DNA from: CAZQGE01 sp964592815
GTDB taxonomy: Bacteria; Bacillota; Clostridia; Christensenellales; CAG-917
Length of the DNA stretch: 37,880 nucleotides
Assembly (NCBI GenBank): GCA_964592815.1
Contig: CAZQGE010000010.1
Span: forward strand, 1-37,880
Reading direction: 5' to 3'
Numbering within the stretch: position 1 is the first letter of the stretch; every line of letters starts with the position of its first letter. Of the stretch, positions 1-8,728 are shown piece by piece. The position numbers were made by a program, and so were the translations under genes. The notes beneath the pieces are model-generated. The model saw only the letters and a list, made by a program, of their open reading frames with translations, made no database searches and was not told the origin of the DNA.

Positions 1-1
1 A

Positions 2-1438
2 AAAGTAAAAGCATATCTTAAAAATTACGGCAGAGAAAACGAGTATAAGCAACTTGAACCTGAAAACGGTGCAAAATATGATGGCGCAATCAAAATTGAT
101 TTGAACAAAGTTGAACCTATGATTGCATTGCCGTTTCACCCGTCAAATGTTTATAAATTGCAAGAAGTAATTGACAATCCTATGCAAATTCTTTCGAAAG
201 TTGAAGAAAAAGGAAATAAATTGCTAGGCTTGGAAAAAGGTACTTTCCGTTTGACTGACAAAATTAAAGACGGAAAAGTTGTTGCTTCTCAAGGTGTTAT
301 TGCAGGTTGCGCTGGCGGAACTTACGACAATATTATGACCGCCGCCAACATTCTCAAAGGCAAATTTATTGGAAATGGAGCTTTTGGGCTGACAGTTTAT
401 CCTGGCTCACAGCCGACAAACTTGGCAGTCATAGAAAAGGGTGCAGTTAGCGACCTTATTCAAAGTGGCGCAGTTTTGAAACCTTGTTTTTGTGGACCTT
501 GTTTTGGCGCAGGCGACGTGCCTTGCAACAATGGATTTTCAATTAGACATACAACTCGCAACTTTGAACGTAGAGAAGGAAGCAAGCCTAACGACAAGCA
601 GATTGCGTCTGTTGCGCTTATGGACGCTCGTTCTATTGCGGCAACAGCTGCAAACGGCGGAGTTTTGACGTCTGCTTTGGGTTATGATTATGATGATGCG
701 TTTGCTGATTTCGAGTATTCAAAAAAAGTTTATGATGCAAGAATTTATAACGGCTTTGGAAAGGCAGATTCAAGTGTTGAGTTGATTTATGGACCTAACA
801 TTACGGATATTCCTAAAATTGAACCGTTGAAGAATAACATTTGCATTAAATTGGCTTGCGTTATCAAAGATGCTGTTACAACCACAGACGAACTTATACC
901 GTCAGGCGAAACGTCTTCTTACAGAAGCAATCCGTTGCGTCTTGCCGAATTTGCGCTGTCAAGAAAAGACCCCGCATACGTAGGGCGTTCAAAGGCGGTA
1001 CGCGACGGCGACAAAAAAGATATGATTGATTTTGCAAATAAGCTGGGGCTTGATTCAAACGACGTTTCGTACGGTTCTGTAATTTTTGCAAACAAACCTG
1101 GTGACGGAAGCGCAAGAGAACAAGCTGCAAGCTGTCAAAGATTTTTGGGTGGAGCGGCAAACATTGCCAGAGAATATGCGACAAAGCGTTACCGCTCAAA
1201 CCTTATCAACTGGGGAATGTTGCCACTTTTGAATTCGCTTAACGACTTTGAAATCAATGACGTAATTATGATTGAAAACATACGCAATATAGTCAAAAAC
1301 GGCGACTTGAAATTTACTGCAAAACTGTTGACAAAAGGTGAAATCAAAGACATTGAACTTTGTATGGACGCTATTACTGAAAGTGAAAAACAAATTATAT
1401 TGGACGGCTGTCTGATAAACTACTATAAACAAAATTAA
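2..1438 (+). CDS. Aconitase-family hydratase, 5' end cut by window
   Basis: The reading frame is open from base 2, so the gene starts upstream of the window; a TTG at 101 is an internal codon. The visible 478 residues look like the C-terminal part of an aconitase/isopropylmalate-dehydratase family hydro-lyase. There is a cysteine-rich stretch around residues 161-168 (CFCGPC followed by FGAGD) and an IAGCAGG loop nearer the N-terminus, both likely to serve a [4Fe-4S] cluster. A later region fits the swivel domain (SGETSSYRSNPLRLAEFAL). Such enzymes dehydrate and rehydrate hydroxy-acids in the cytosol. The substrate cannot be read from the sequence: it may be true aconitase or one of the related clostridial hydratases. 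It sits 9 bases before an acyl-CoA synthetase and in the same direction as the ior genes, so it may be co-transcribed with them. Confidence 0.8.
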   Translation, partial: KVKAYLKNYGRENEYKQLEPENGAKYDGAIKIDLNKVEPMIALPFHPSNVYKLQEVIDNPMQILSKVEEKGNKLLGLEKGTFRLTDKIKDGKVVASQGVIAGCAGGTYDNIMTAANILKGKFIGNGAFGLTVYPGSQPTNLAVIEKGAVSDLIQSGAVLKPCFCGPCFGAGDVPCNNGFSIRHTTRNFERREGSKPNDKQIASVALMDARSIAATAANGGVLTSALGYDYDDAFADFEYSKKVYDARIYNGFGKADSSVELIYGPNITDIPKIEPLKNNICIKLACVIKDAVTTTDELIPSGETSSYRSNPLRLAEFALSRKDPAYVGRSKAVRDGDKKDMIDFANKLGLDSNDVSYGSVIFANKPGDGSAREQAASCQRFLGGAANIAREYATKRYRSNLINWGMLPLLNSLNDFEINDVIMIENIRNIVKNGDLKFTAKLLTKGEIKDIELCMDAITESEKQIILDGCLINYYKQN

Positions 1439-1447
1439 AGGGAAATT

Positions 1448-3091
1448 ATGCCGATAACCGATTTTTTGGAGAGAAATGCAAAAGAATTTGGGGATGAGGT
1501 TTGTCTTGTCGAGATTAACCCTGAACTAAAAGAAAAACAAAAATTAACTTGGAAAGACTATTCATTGGTTGAAACTTTGCCGTCACAAGAACACCGCAAA
1601 GAGATGACTTGGGATGCGTTCGATAAAAAAGCCAACAAGTTTGCCAACTTGCTTTTATCAAAGGGAGTAAAGCGTGGCGAAAAAATAGGTATTTTACTTA
1701 TGAACTGCTTGGAATGGTTGCCAATATATTTTGGAATTTTGAAAGCAGGTGCGTTGGCTGTTCCGCTTAATTACAGATATACTGCTGACGAAATCAAGTA
1801 TTGCCTAGATTTGGCCGATTGTTCGTGTCTTGTTTTTGGAAAAGAATTTATAGGCAGAGTTGAAAGTATATGCGACAGTTTACCTAAAGTCGTTGAAGGT
1901 TTGTTGTTTGAAGGAGAAGATTGCCCTTCATTTGCAGAAAGCTATAATGAACTGGTTGCTGGGCAATCGGAGCAAAAACCTGACATTAAGCTATGTGACG
2001 AAGACTATGCCGCAATTTATTTTTCAAGCGGAACAACAGGGTTCCCAAAGGCGATTTTGCATAAGCATAAAGCATTGGTTTGTTCGTGCATAACTGAACA
2101 AAATCATCACGGACAAACTAGGGGCGACAACTTTTTGTGTATTCCTCCGCTTTACCACACAGGCGCGAAAATGCATTGGTTTGGGAGTTTGCTTTCAGGA
2201 AGCAAAGCTGTGCTTTTGAAGGGAGTAAGTCCTAAGTGGATACTTCAAACTGTGTCAGAGGAAAAATGCACAATAGTTTGGTTGCTTGTGCCTTGGGCGC
2301 AAGATATATTGGATGCTATTGACCGCCACGAAGTTGAACTTAAAGACTACAAATTAAGTCAATGGCGACTTATGCACATAGGCGCACAACCCGTTCCACC
2401 TAGCTTGATTACAAGATGGAAAAAGGTGTTTCCTAACCATCAATACGACACAAATTACGGTTTGTCGGAAAGCATTGGACCTGGTTGTGTTCACCTTGGC
2501 GTCGAGAATATAACCAAAGTTGGCGCAATAGGAAAAGCTGGTTATAAATGGAAGACGCGTATTGTTGACTCAAACCGCAAAGACGTAAAAGTTGGCGAAG
2601 TGGGAGAATTAGCTGTCAAAGGTGACGGCGTTATGGATTGCTACTACAAAGACGAAACCGCAACCCAAGCAGTTCTTGAAAACGGTTGGCTGTTTACGGG
2701 TGATATGGCAAAAGAGGACGAAGACGGCTTTATCTTTTTGGTTGACCGTAAAAAGGACGTAATTATAACAGGTGGTGAAAATCTATATCCTGTGCAAATT
2801 GAAGACTTTATGCGTGGTTCTTTGTATATTAGAGATGTTGCAGTCATTGGTTTGCCAGATGAAAGGCTAGGAGAAATTGCGGCGGCGATTGTTGAATTAA
2901 AACCTGAATACGAAGACAAGGTGAGCATATCGGACGTTGAAAAGTTCTGTGAAGCGTTGCCTAGATATAAACGCCCAAGGGCTATCATTTTTGACAAAGT
3001 ACCGAGAAACCCAACAGGTAAAATTGAAAAACCAAAACTGCGCGAAAAATATTGTGGTGGAAGTTTGGTTGAAGTTCAAATTACACGATAG
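1448..3091 (+). CDS. AMP-forming acyl-CoA synthetase (ANL superfamily)
   Basis: 547 residues, the usual length for an adenylate-forming acyl-CoA ligase, which turns a carboxylic acid, ATP and CoA into acyl-CoA, AMP and PPi. The phosphate loop SSGTTGFPKA lies near residue 193. The GLSES motif, GWLFTGD (about 413), DRKKDVIITGGENLYP (about 433-448) and a C-terminal PTGKIEK lysine (about 524) are all present, so the enzyme looks intact. The start ATG follows AAAGGGAAATT. Residues 1-60 carry an insert before the usual start of the adenylation domain. The substrate is unknown. Position before iorA suggests an aromatic or amino-acid-derived acid, but this is inference from context. Confidence 0.85.
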   Translation: MPITDFLERNAKEFGDEVCLVEINPELKEKQKLTWKDYSLVETLPSQEHRKEMTWDAFDKKANKFANLLLSKGVKRGEKIGILLMNCLEWLPIYFGILKAGALAVPLNYRYTADEIKYCLDLADCSCLVFGKEFIGRVESICDSLPKVVEGLLFEGEDCPSFAESYNELVAGQSEQKPDIKLCDEDYAAIYFSSGTTGFPKAILHKHKALVCSCITEQNHHGQTRGDNFLCIPPLYHTGAKMHWFGSLLSGSKAVLLKGVSPKWILQTVSEEKCTIVWLLVPWAQDILDAIDRHEVELKDYKLSQWRLMHIGAQPVPPSLITRWKKVFPNHQYDTNYGLSESIGPGCVHLGVENITKVGAIGKAGYKWKTRIVDSNRKDVKVGEVGELAVKGDGVMDCYYKDETATQAVLENGWLFTGDMAKEDEDGFIFLVDRKKDVIITGGENLYPVQIEDFMRGSLYIRDVAVIGLPDERLGEIAAAIVELKPEYEDKVSISDVEKFCEALPRYKRPRAIIFDKVPRNPTGKIEKPKLREKYCGGSLVEVQITR

Positions 3092-3114
3092 AAAATTTTT
3101 GAGAGGAATATAAA

Positions 3115-4833
3115 ATGGCAAAGAAATTGATGCTTGGAAACGAAGCAATAGCCCGAGGCGCGTACGAAGCGGGTGTAAAGGTAGTGTCAGCTTATCCTGG
3201 CACGCCCTCAACTGAGGTCAGCGAAAGCATTGTCAAGTATGATGAAGTTTACGCAGAATGGGCCCCAAACGAAAAAGTAGCCGTTGAAGTAGCTGTTGGA
3301 GCGTCTTTTGCAGGCACAAGAAGTATGGCTTGTATGAAACACGTTGGGGTTAACGTAGCAGCTGACCCCTTGTTTACTGCCGCTTACACGGGAGTTAACG
3401 GCGGACTTGTGATTTTGGTTGCAGATGACCCTGGAATGCACAGTTCGCAAAACGAACAAGATTCCAGATTTTATGCTAGAAGTGCACACGTTCCTATGCT
3501 TGAACCATCAGACAGTCAAGAAGCAAAAGACTTTACAAAATATGCTTTTGAATTGTCAGAAAAATACGATACGCCTGTTTTTGTAAGAACAACTACTCGT
3601 CTTGCGCACTCGCAAAGTTTTGTTGAGGAATGCGACAGAGTTGAGGTTGCAAACAAGCCTTATCAAAAGGATATAAAGAAATATACGATGATGCCGTCAA
3701 GCGCAATAGCGCGTCACCCGATTGTTGAAGCTAGGGAAGACAAACTTCAATCCGACGCAAATGATATGTTTACGTTGAAAGAAGAAATAGCCGACACAGA
3801 TTTGGGTATTATTTGCAGCGGTGTCGTTTATCAATATGTAAAAGAGGCTTTGCCAAATGCGTCTGTGCTAAAATTGGGTATGGTTTATCCTGTCCCTATG
3901 GAACGCATTAAAGCATTCGCAAAAAAAGTCAAAAGACTTGTTGTTGTTGAAGAACTTGAACCATTCTTTGAAAATCAAATTAAGGCTAACGGAATTGCTT
4001 GTGAAGGTAAAAATTTGTTTTCTAAGCAAGGCGAAATTTCAGTTGCTATAATAAAAGAAAAACTTTTGGGCGAAAAGTTGGTTTTGGAACAACAAGATTT
4101 GCCAGTTCGTCCGCCTGTTATGTGTGCAGGTTGCCCGCATAGAGGTGTCTTTTACGTTTTGTCAAAGTTAAAACTTACGGTTTCAGCGGACATTGGTTGC
4201 TACACGTTAGGCGCACAACCACCGCTTAGCGCAGTTGATACTGTTGTTTGTATGGGCGCAAGTTTGGGTATTGCTCACGGCTTTGAAAAAGCCAACGGCA
4301 GAGAACAGTCCAAACATACTGTTGCGGTAATTGGAGATTCAACGTTTATCCACAGCGGAATTACGGGGCTTATCAATGCGGTTTATAACAAGAGCAATAT
4401 TACACTTATCATCTTGGATAACTCAACAACGGGTATGACTGGACATCAACAACACCCCGCAACTGGCTTAACATTAAAGCAAGAACCTGCAAAAATCCTT
4501 AACATTGTGGAACTTTGCAAAGTTATTGGCGTTGACAGTTTGCAAGTTGTTGACAGCTATGATTTGAACGCCGTTGAAAATGCAGTCAAAGAAGAAATCA
4601 ACCGTGATGGAGTTTCTGTTATTGTTGCAAAACGTCCTTGTGCGTTGCTTAACAAGATTTATCCAAAACCTTTTGAAATTATCGATTGCAAAAAATGTGG
4701 AGCGTGTTTGAAGTTGGGCTGTCCTGCAATAGAAAAACAATTGGATAAGAGTGCAAAAATAAATCCGTCACAATGTGTGGGTTGCGGACTTTGCAAAAAA
4801 CTTTGCAAATTTGACGCAATCAAGGAGGGCTAA
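3115..4833 (+). CDS. iorA: Indolepyruvate ferredoxin oxidoreductase, alpha subunit
   Basis: 572 residues, matching IorA in length and domain order: an N-terminal pyrimidine-binding domain (PGTPSTEV, residues about 28-35), a central domain, a TPP/Mg site starting with GDSTF near residue 407 and closing with NST, and two C-terminal [4Fe-4S] ferredoxin motifs (about 524-572: CKKCGAC with a later GCP, then CVGCGLC with KLC). With IorB it decarboxylates aryl 2-oxoacids such as indolepyruvate, adds CoA and reduces ferredoxin. It is cytosolic and oxygen-sensitive. The ATG follows GAGAGGAATATAAA. Only 2 bases separate its stop from iorB, so the subunits are co-translated. Confidence 0.95.
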   Translation: MAKKLMLGNEAIARGAYEAGVKVVSAYPGTPSTEVSESIVKYDEVYAEWAPNEKVAVEVAVGASFAGTRSMACMKHVGVNVAADPLFTAAYTGVNGGLVILVADDPGMHSSQNEQDSRFYARSAHVPMLEPSDSQEAKDFTKYAFELSEKYDTPVFVRTTTRLAHSQSFVEECDRVEVANKPYQKDIKKYTMMPSSAIARHPIVEAREDKLQSDANDMFTLKEEIADTDLGIICSGVVYQYVKEALPNASVLKLGMVYPVPMERIKAFAKKVKRLVVVEELEPFFENQIKANGIACEGKNLFSKQGEISVAIIKEKLLGEKLVLEQQDLPVRPPVMCAGCPHRGVFYVLSKLKLTVSADIGCYTLGAQPPLSAVDTVVCMGASLGIAHGFEKANGREQSKHTVAVIGDSTFIHSGITGLINAVYNKSNITLIILDNSTTGMTGHQQHPATGLTLKQEPAKILNIVELCKVIGVDSLQVVDSYDLNAVENAVKEEINRDGVSVIVAKRPCALLNKIYPKPFEIIDCKKCGACLKLGCPAIEKQLDKSAKINPSQCVGCGLCKKLCKFDAIKEG

Positions 4834-4835
4834 AT

Positions 4836-5405
4836 ATGAAAGCTAACATTTTGATTGTTGGAGTTGGTGGTCAAGGTACACTTTTGGCGTCAAGAATTTT
4901 GGGCGCGCTTGCAATAAATTACGGCGATGACTGCAAACTTAGTGAAGTTCACGGAATGAGTCAGCGTGGTGGAAGCGTTGTAACAAACGTAAAAATTGCG
5001 CCGTCAGTTAAAAGTCCTATTATAGGCGTTAAAGACGCCGATATTATTATGGCTTTTGAAAAACTTGAAGCTCTCAGATACACAAACTATTTGAAAGACG
5101 GCGGAATTATGGTTGTTAATAATCAAGAAATTATGCCTATGCCTGTTATTACTGGCGTCAGAGAATATCCCAAAAATATTAAAGAGGAAATAACCAAAAA
5201 AGCTGGCAAAGCAATATTTGTTAACGCTTTGGATATTGCCGAGGAAATAGGAAATATTAAGACTGTCAACGTCGTTATGATTGGCGCGCTTGCAAAAAAC
5301 TTGAATATTCCTTTTGAAGATATTGCTCTTGCGCTTAAATCGGCTGTGAAACCAAAACTTTACGACATCAATCTTGTTGCGCTTGAACGCGGTTACAATA
5401 TTTAG
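4836..5405 (+). CDS. iorB: Indolepyruvate ferredoxin oxidoreductase, beta subunit
   Basis: 189 residues, the usual size for IorB. The N-terminus reads NILIVGVGGQGTLLASRIL, the glycine-rich signature of the 2-oxoacid oxidoreductase gamma/beta domain, followed by GMSQRGGSV, also typical. It is the partner of IorA and completes the enzyme; it carries no iron-sulphur motif of its own. AAGGAGGGC directly before the ATG overlaps the end of iorA. A paaK-like gene follows after 9 bases, the common iorA-iorB-paaK order in anaerobes. Confidence 0.94.
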   Translation: MKANILIVGVGGQGTLLASRILGALAINYGDDCKLSEVHGMSQRGGSVVTNVKIAPSVKSPIIGVKDADIIMAFEKLEALRYTNYLKDGGIMVVNNQEIMPMPVITGVREYPKNIKEEITKKAGKAIFVNALDIAEEIGNIKTVNVVMIGALAKNLNIPFEDIALALKSAVKPKLYDINLVALERGYNI

Positions 5406-5414
5406 GAGATTATT

Positions 5415-6719
5415 ATGTATTACGATGAAGCCAAAGAAAATATGAGCAGAAGCGAAATGTCTGCTTTGCAATCTGAAAGGCTTTGCGATTTGGTAAAAAG
5501 AGTATATGAAAACGTACCTTATTATCGACAAAAAATGGACGCAATCAAATTAAAGCCAAGTGATATTCACGGAATAGAAGATATTTCTAAACTTCCGTTT
5601 ACCACAAAAAAAGATTTACGAGAAAATTATCCATTTGGCACGTTTGCCGTTCCTATGAAAGATATTGTCAGAGTTCACGCTTCAAGCGGTACTACTGGAA
5701 AATTGACGGTTGTTGGCTACACAAAACGTGATTTAGATGACTGGTCTGAATGTGTTGCTCGCTCATTGGGAATGGCGGGTTGCACGCAAGAAGACATTGT
5801 GCATATTTCGTATGGTTACGGCTTGTTTACTGGCGGTTTAGGGTTGCATTATGGTTCTGAAAAGTTTGGTGCAGTCACAGTTCCCGCTTCTGCTGGAAAT
5901 ACTCAAAGACAACTTGCGCTTATGAAAGACTTTGGCGCGACTGTGCTTTGTTGCACTCCGTCATACGCTTTGGTATTAAGTGAAGAAATTGAAAAACTTG
6001 GAATGAGCATTGATGATTTTAACCTTAGACTAGGCATATTTGGGGCTGAACCGTGGTCTTTGGATATGAAAAATGAAATTGAAAAACGACTTAAAATTAA
6101 AGCATACGACATATACGGTTTGTCTGAGATAAGCGGGCCTGGCGTTGCTATGAATTGTGGCAAGGACAGCTTTGGTTTGCACGTTATGGAAGATTATTTT
6201 TATCCTGAAATTGTAAGTGAAAATAATTTAGAGCCACTTGACGACAATCAAAACGGCGAACTTGTCTTTACTACGCTTAATAAACAAGGGATTCCTCTTT
6301 TACGTTACCGTACAAGGGATATATCTGCACTTGACCATTCCAAGTGTGAATGTGGAAGAACGCTTGTCAGAATGAAACGTGTGTCGGGAAGAAGCGATGA
6401 TATGCTTATTATTCGTGGCGTAAATGTATTCCCGTCTCAAATTGAGTCCGTTTTGATGAACGTAAAGGGAATTGTTGGCTCACATTATCAAATTATCGTT
6501 GACAGAGAAAACAATCTTGACCGTATGGAAATTCAAGTTGAAATGTCTGAAGGATATTTTTCTGATGAAGTCAAACAAATTGAAATGATAAGAAAAAATA
6601 TTGAACACGATATGATGGGGAATTTGGGCGTTGGCGCAAAAATTACTTTGGTTTCTCCAGACAGCTTGCCATTATCAAACGGCAAGACTGTGCGTATAAT
6701 TGACAAAAGGAATATTTGA
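5415..6719 (+). CDS. paaK: Phenylacetate-CoA ligase family enzyme
   Basis: 434 residues, matching the PaaK family rather than the longer acyl-CoA synthetases. Visible motifs are the phosphate loop SSGTTGK (about residue 92), YGLSEISGPGVA, and the C-terminal VNVFPSQIE hinge of PaaK enzymes. The family activates aryl-acetic acids to CoA thioesters with AMP release. Next to ior it may recycle or release arylacetates made by IOR, or run in reverse to conserve energy; the sequence does not decide. RBS AGGAG lies 7 bases before the ATG. It overlaps a TTG-initiated extension of the ACT gene, but the preferred ATG of that gene lies 11 bases after the stop. Confidence 0.9.
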   Translation: MYYDEAKENMSRSEMSALQSERLCDLVKRVYENVPYYRQKMDAIKLKPSDIHGIEDISKLPFTTKKDLRENYPFGTFAVPMKDIVRVHASSGTTGKLTVVGYTKRDLDDWSECVARSLGMAGCTQEDIVHISYGYGLFTGGLGLHYGSEKFGAVTVPASAGNTQRQLALMKDFGATVLCCTPSYALVLSEEIEKLGMSIDDFNLRLGIFGAEPWSLDMKNEIEKRLKIKAYDIYGLSEISGPGVAMNCGKDSFGLHVMEDYFYPEIVSENNLEPLDDNQNGELVFTTLNKQGIPLLRYRTRDISALDHSKCECGRTLVRMKRVSGRSDDMLIIRGVNVFPSQIESVLMNVKGIVGSHYQIIVDRENNLDRMEIQVEMSEGYFSDEVKQIEMIRKNIEHDMMGNLGVGAKITLVSPDSLPLSNGKTVRIIDKRNI

Positions 6720-6730
6720 GGGAGGTAGTT

Positions 6731-7126
6731 ATGCTGGTAAATCAAATTGCAGTTTTTCTTGAAAACAAACAAGGTAGGCTAAACAGCCTTATGAAAGCGC
6801 TTGCAAACGAGCAAATTAACGTGCAATCATTGAATATTGCGGATACAAGCGATTTCGGAATTGTGCGAATGGTAACGTCAGATAATTTGAAAGCTATGAG
6901 TGTAATCAAAAATCACGGCTTTACAGCTTCAACTGTTGACCTTCTCGGCATTGAAGTTGCAGACAAACCAGGTACGCTTTCAAATGTTCTTGCTATGTTT
7001 GATGAGAATAATATCGCCATTGAATATATCTATTCTTTCACTTGTAGCGAAGGAAAAACTTTGATTTTAATTAAAACAGATGCTTTTGATAAAGCACAAA
7101 AGGTTCTTGCAAGTCATAATATGTAG
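6731..7126 (+). CDS. ACT-domain protein of the ior cluster
   Basis: 131 residues with two ACT-like repeats: residues 1-65 start NQIAVFLENKQGRL, and residues 66-131 contain a second GxL loop (DKPGTLSNVL). ACT domains bind amino acids and act as allosteric sensors. Small double-ACT proteins of this kind commonly follow iorAB-paaK and are thought to bind aromatic amino acids. The start is set at the ATG preceded by GAGGGAGGTAGTT; an upstream in-frame TTG at 6716 would put that RBS inside the coding region. No DNA-binding or catalytic part is visible. Confidence 0.88.
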   Translation: MLVNQIAVFLENKQGRLNSLMKALANEQINVQSLNIADTSDFGIVRMVTSDNLKAMSVIKNHGFTASTVDLLGIEVADKPGTLSNVLAMFDENNIAIEYIYSFTCSEGKTLILIKTDAFDKAQKVLASHNM

Positions 7127-7138
7127 CCGAATACAGAA

Positions 7139-8191
7139 ATGTATACGGAGGCGCGTATTAAACTAATTCAACTTATAGATTTAGACGTTATAAAGCAAAA
7201 TCTTTTGTCTATGAAGCGTCAAACAAACGCCAGACTGCTTTTTATGGTCAAGGCGGACGCATACGGACACGGTATTGTTCCTGTTTCGCTCGCAGTTGAG
7301 CCTTGTTGCGACTTGTTTGGAGTTGCAACCGTTGAAGAAGGTGTGTTGTTAAGAAAAAGTGGAATTAAAAAGCCAATTTTGACTGCACTTTGTTTGACAG
7401 AGGAAATTGAAACATCGTTGAAGGCAAACTTGACGATTTCGGTTTCGTCTTGTGAACAGTTAAGGGAAGTTATCAAAAATTCAAATAGGCTTGCGGTAAC
7501 TGCAAACGTCCACTTAAAATTGGATACTGGTATGCATCGCTTAGGCTTTGAAGATGATGAACTTGATTGCGCCTTAAAAATTTGCAAACAAAACAAAACG
7601 GAAATTGCTGGCTGTTATTCGCATTTCCGTTTGCCCAACAATCAACAAGTTATAAAGTTTTTGGCGATGAGCAACAAAGTCGTTTCTGTTTATCCAAGGG
7701 CTTGTAGGCACATTGTTTCAACAACGTCACTTTATCGTGAAGATTTACATTTTGACCTTGTAAGAGTTGGCATTGGCGGTTATAAAAACGCAATGACTGT
7801 TCTAAGTCAAGTTGTTGGCTTAAGGTATGTCCGCAAAGGTGATTACTTAGGTTACGGCGATACAATTCTTGAGAAAGATACAAACGTTGCGTTAGTCTTT
7901 GGCGGATATGCAGACGGAGTTCAAAGAGAATGTCCATCGTCAGCTTTTATAAAAGGTAAAAATTGCAATGTTTTGGGCAAAATATGTATGGATATGTTTG
8001 CCGTTGACGTTGACAATTTGCAAATATGTATCGGTGATGAAGTTATATTACTTGGCGATGGAAAAAGTTTAGACGATGTAGCGCAAGAAAGAAATACTAT
8101 AGATTACACCGTGCTTACCTCTTGGCAAGGACGAGTGGAAAGGATATACTTTGACAACCAAACAAAATGCACGACGCATAGCAAAACTTAA
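7139..8191 (+). CDS. alr: Alanine racemase
   Basis: 350 residues, close to the usual 360-390. The PLP lysine is in MVKADAYGHG near the N-terminus and the second catalytic tyrosine is in LGYGDT; KLDTGMHRLGF and CMDMF are further family motifs. It interconverts L- and D-alanine for peptidoglycan. The ATG at 7139 has no upstream Shine-Dalgarno sequence. Instead GGAGG at 7147-7151 lies inside the frame, 5 bases before an in-frame ATT at 7157, so translation may start there (see findings). The end overlaps the next gene by 41 bases. Confidence 0.92.
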   Translation: MYTEARIKLIQLIDLDVIKQNLLSMKRQTNARLLFMVKADAYGHGIVPVSLAVEPCCDLFGVATVEEGVLLRKSGIKKPILTALCLTEEIETSLKANLTISVSSCEQLREVIKNSNRLAVTANVHLKLDTGMHRLGFEDDELDCALKICKQNKTEIAGCYSHFRLPNNQQVIKFLAMSNKVVSVYPRACRHIVSTTSLYREDLHFDLVRVGIGGYKNAMTVLSQVVGLRYVRKGDYLGYGDTILEKDTNVALVFGGYADGVQRECPSSAFIKGKNCNVLGKICMDMFAVDVDNLQICIGDEVILLGDGKSLDDVAQERNTIDYTVLTSWQGRVERIYFDNQTKCTTHSKT

Positions 8192-8726
8192 TATCTCAAA
8201 TATTTCCAATGCCGAAAAAGAATGGGCAAGCGGAACTATTATCGATTATGTTAGCAATTTGGACGTCTTCAAACAAGCACGCTCGGTTTTTGTTTATTTA
8301 GGCACAGATACTGAACCTAATACGGAAGAACTTGTAGGGCTTTGTTTAGGACTTGAAAAAGTTGTGGCTGTACCAAAAGTCAAAGGCGACATTATGGATG
8401 CGGTAATAATTACGCCATATACTAATTTTAGGCTTAATCATTGGGGAATTTTAGAGCCGCAAAGCGGACAAATTAAAACAGATTTTGATTTGATTATTAC
8501 GCCGCTTGTTGCATTTGATGGAGTCAATCGTTTAGGACACGGAAAAGGATATTACGACAAATATATGGAAGGTTGTGATGCTTTCAAAATTGGATTGGCT
8601 TTTGACGTGCAGGAAGTGTCAGATTTGGAAATTTCAAAATTTGACATTCCACTTGATATGGTGGTTACCGAAAAACAAGTTATTACAAAGAAAAAAAGAG
8701 TTGCAAACAACTTTTTTGGAGAATAA
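8151..8726 (+). CDS. 5-formyltetrahydrofolate cyclo-ligase
   Basis: 191 residues, the expected size for the MTHFS family, which converts 5-formyl-THF and ATP to 5,10-methenyl-THF. The signature LGHGKGYYDKYM is intact near the centre, and FVYLGTDTEPNTEEL matches the N-terminal substrate region. The start is a TTG with AAAGGA 6 bases upstream. It lies within the last 41 bases of alr in another frame, which suggests translational coupling. No closer ATG would keep the conserved N-terminal helix. Confidence 0.88.
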   Translation: MTTKQNARRIAKLNISNISNAEKEWASGTIIDYVSNLDVFKQARSVFVYLGTDTEPNTEELVGLCLGLEKVVAVPKVKGDIMDAVIITPYTNFRLNHWGILEPQSGQIKTDFDLIITPLVAFDGVNRLGHGKGYYDKYMEGCDAFKIGLAFDVQEVSDLEISKFDIPLDMVVTEKQVITKKKRVANNFFGE

Positions 8727-8728
8727 TA

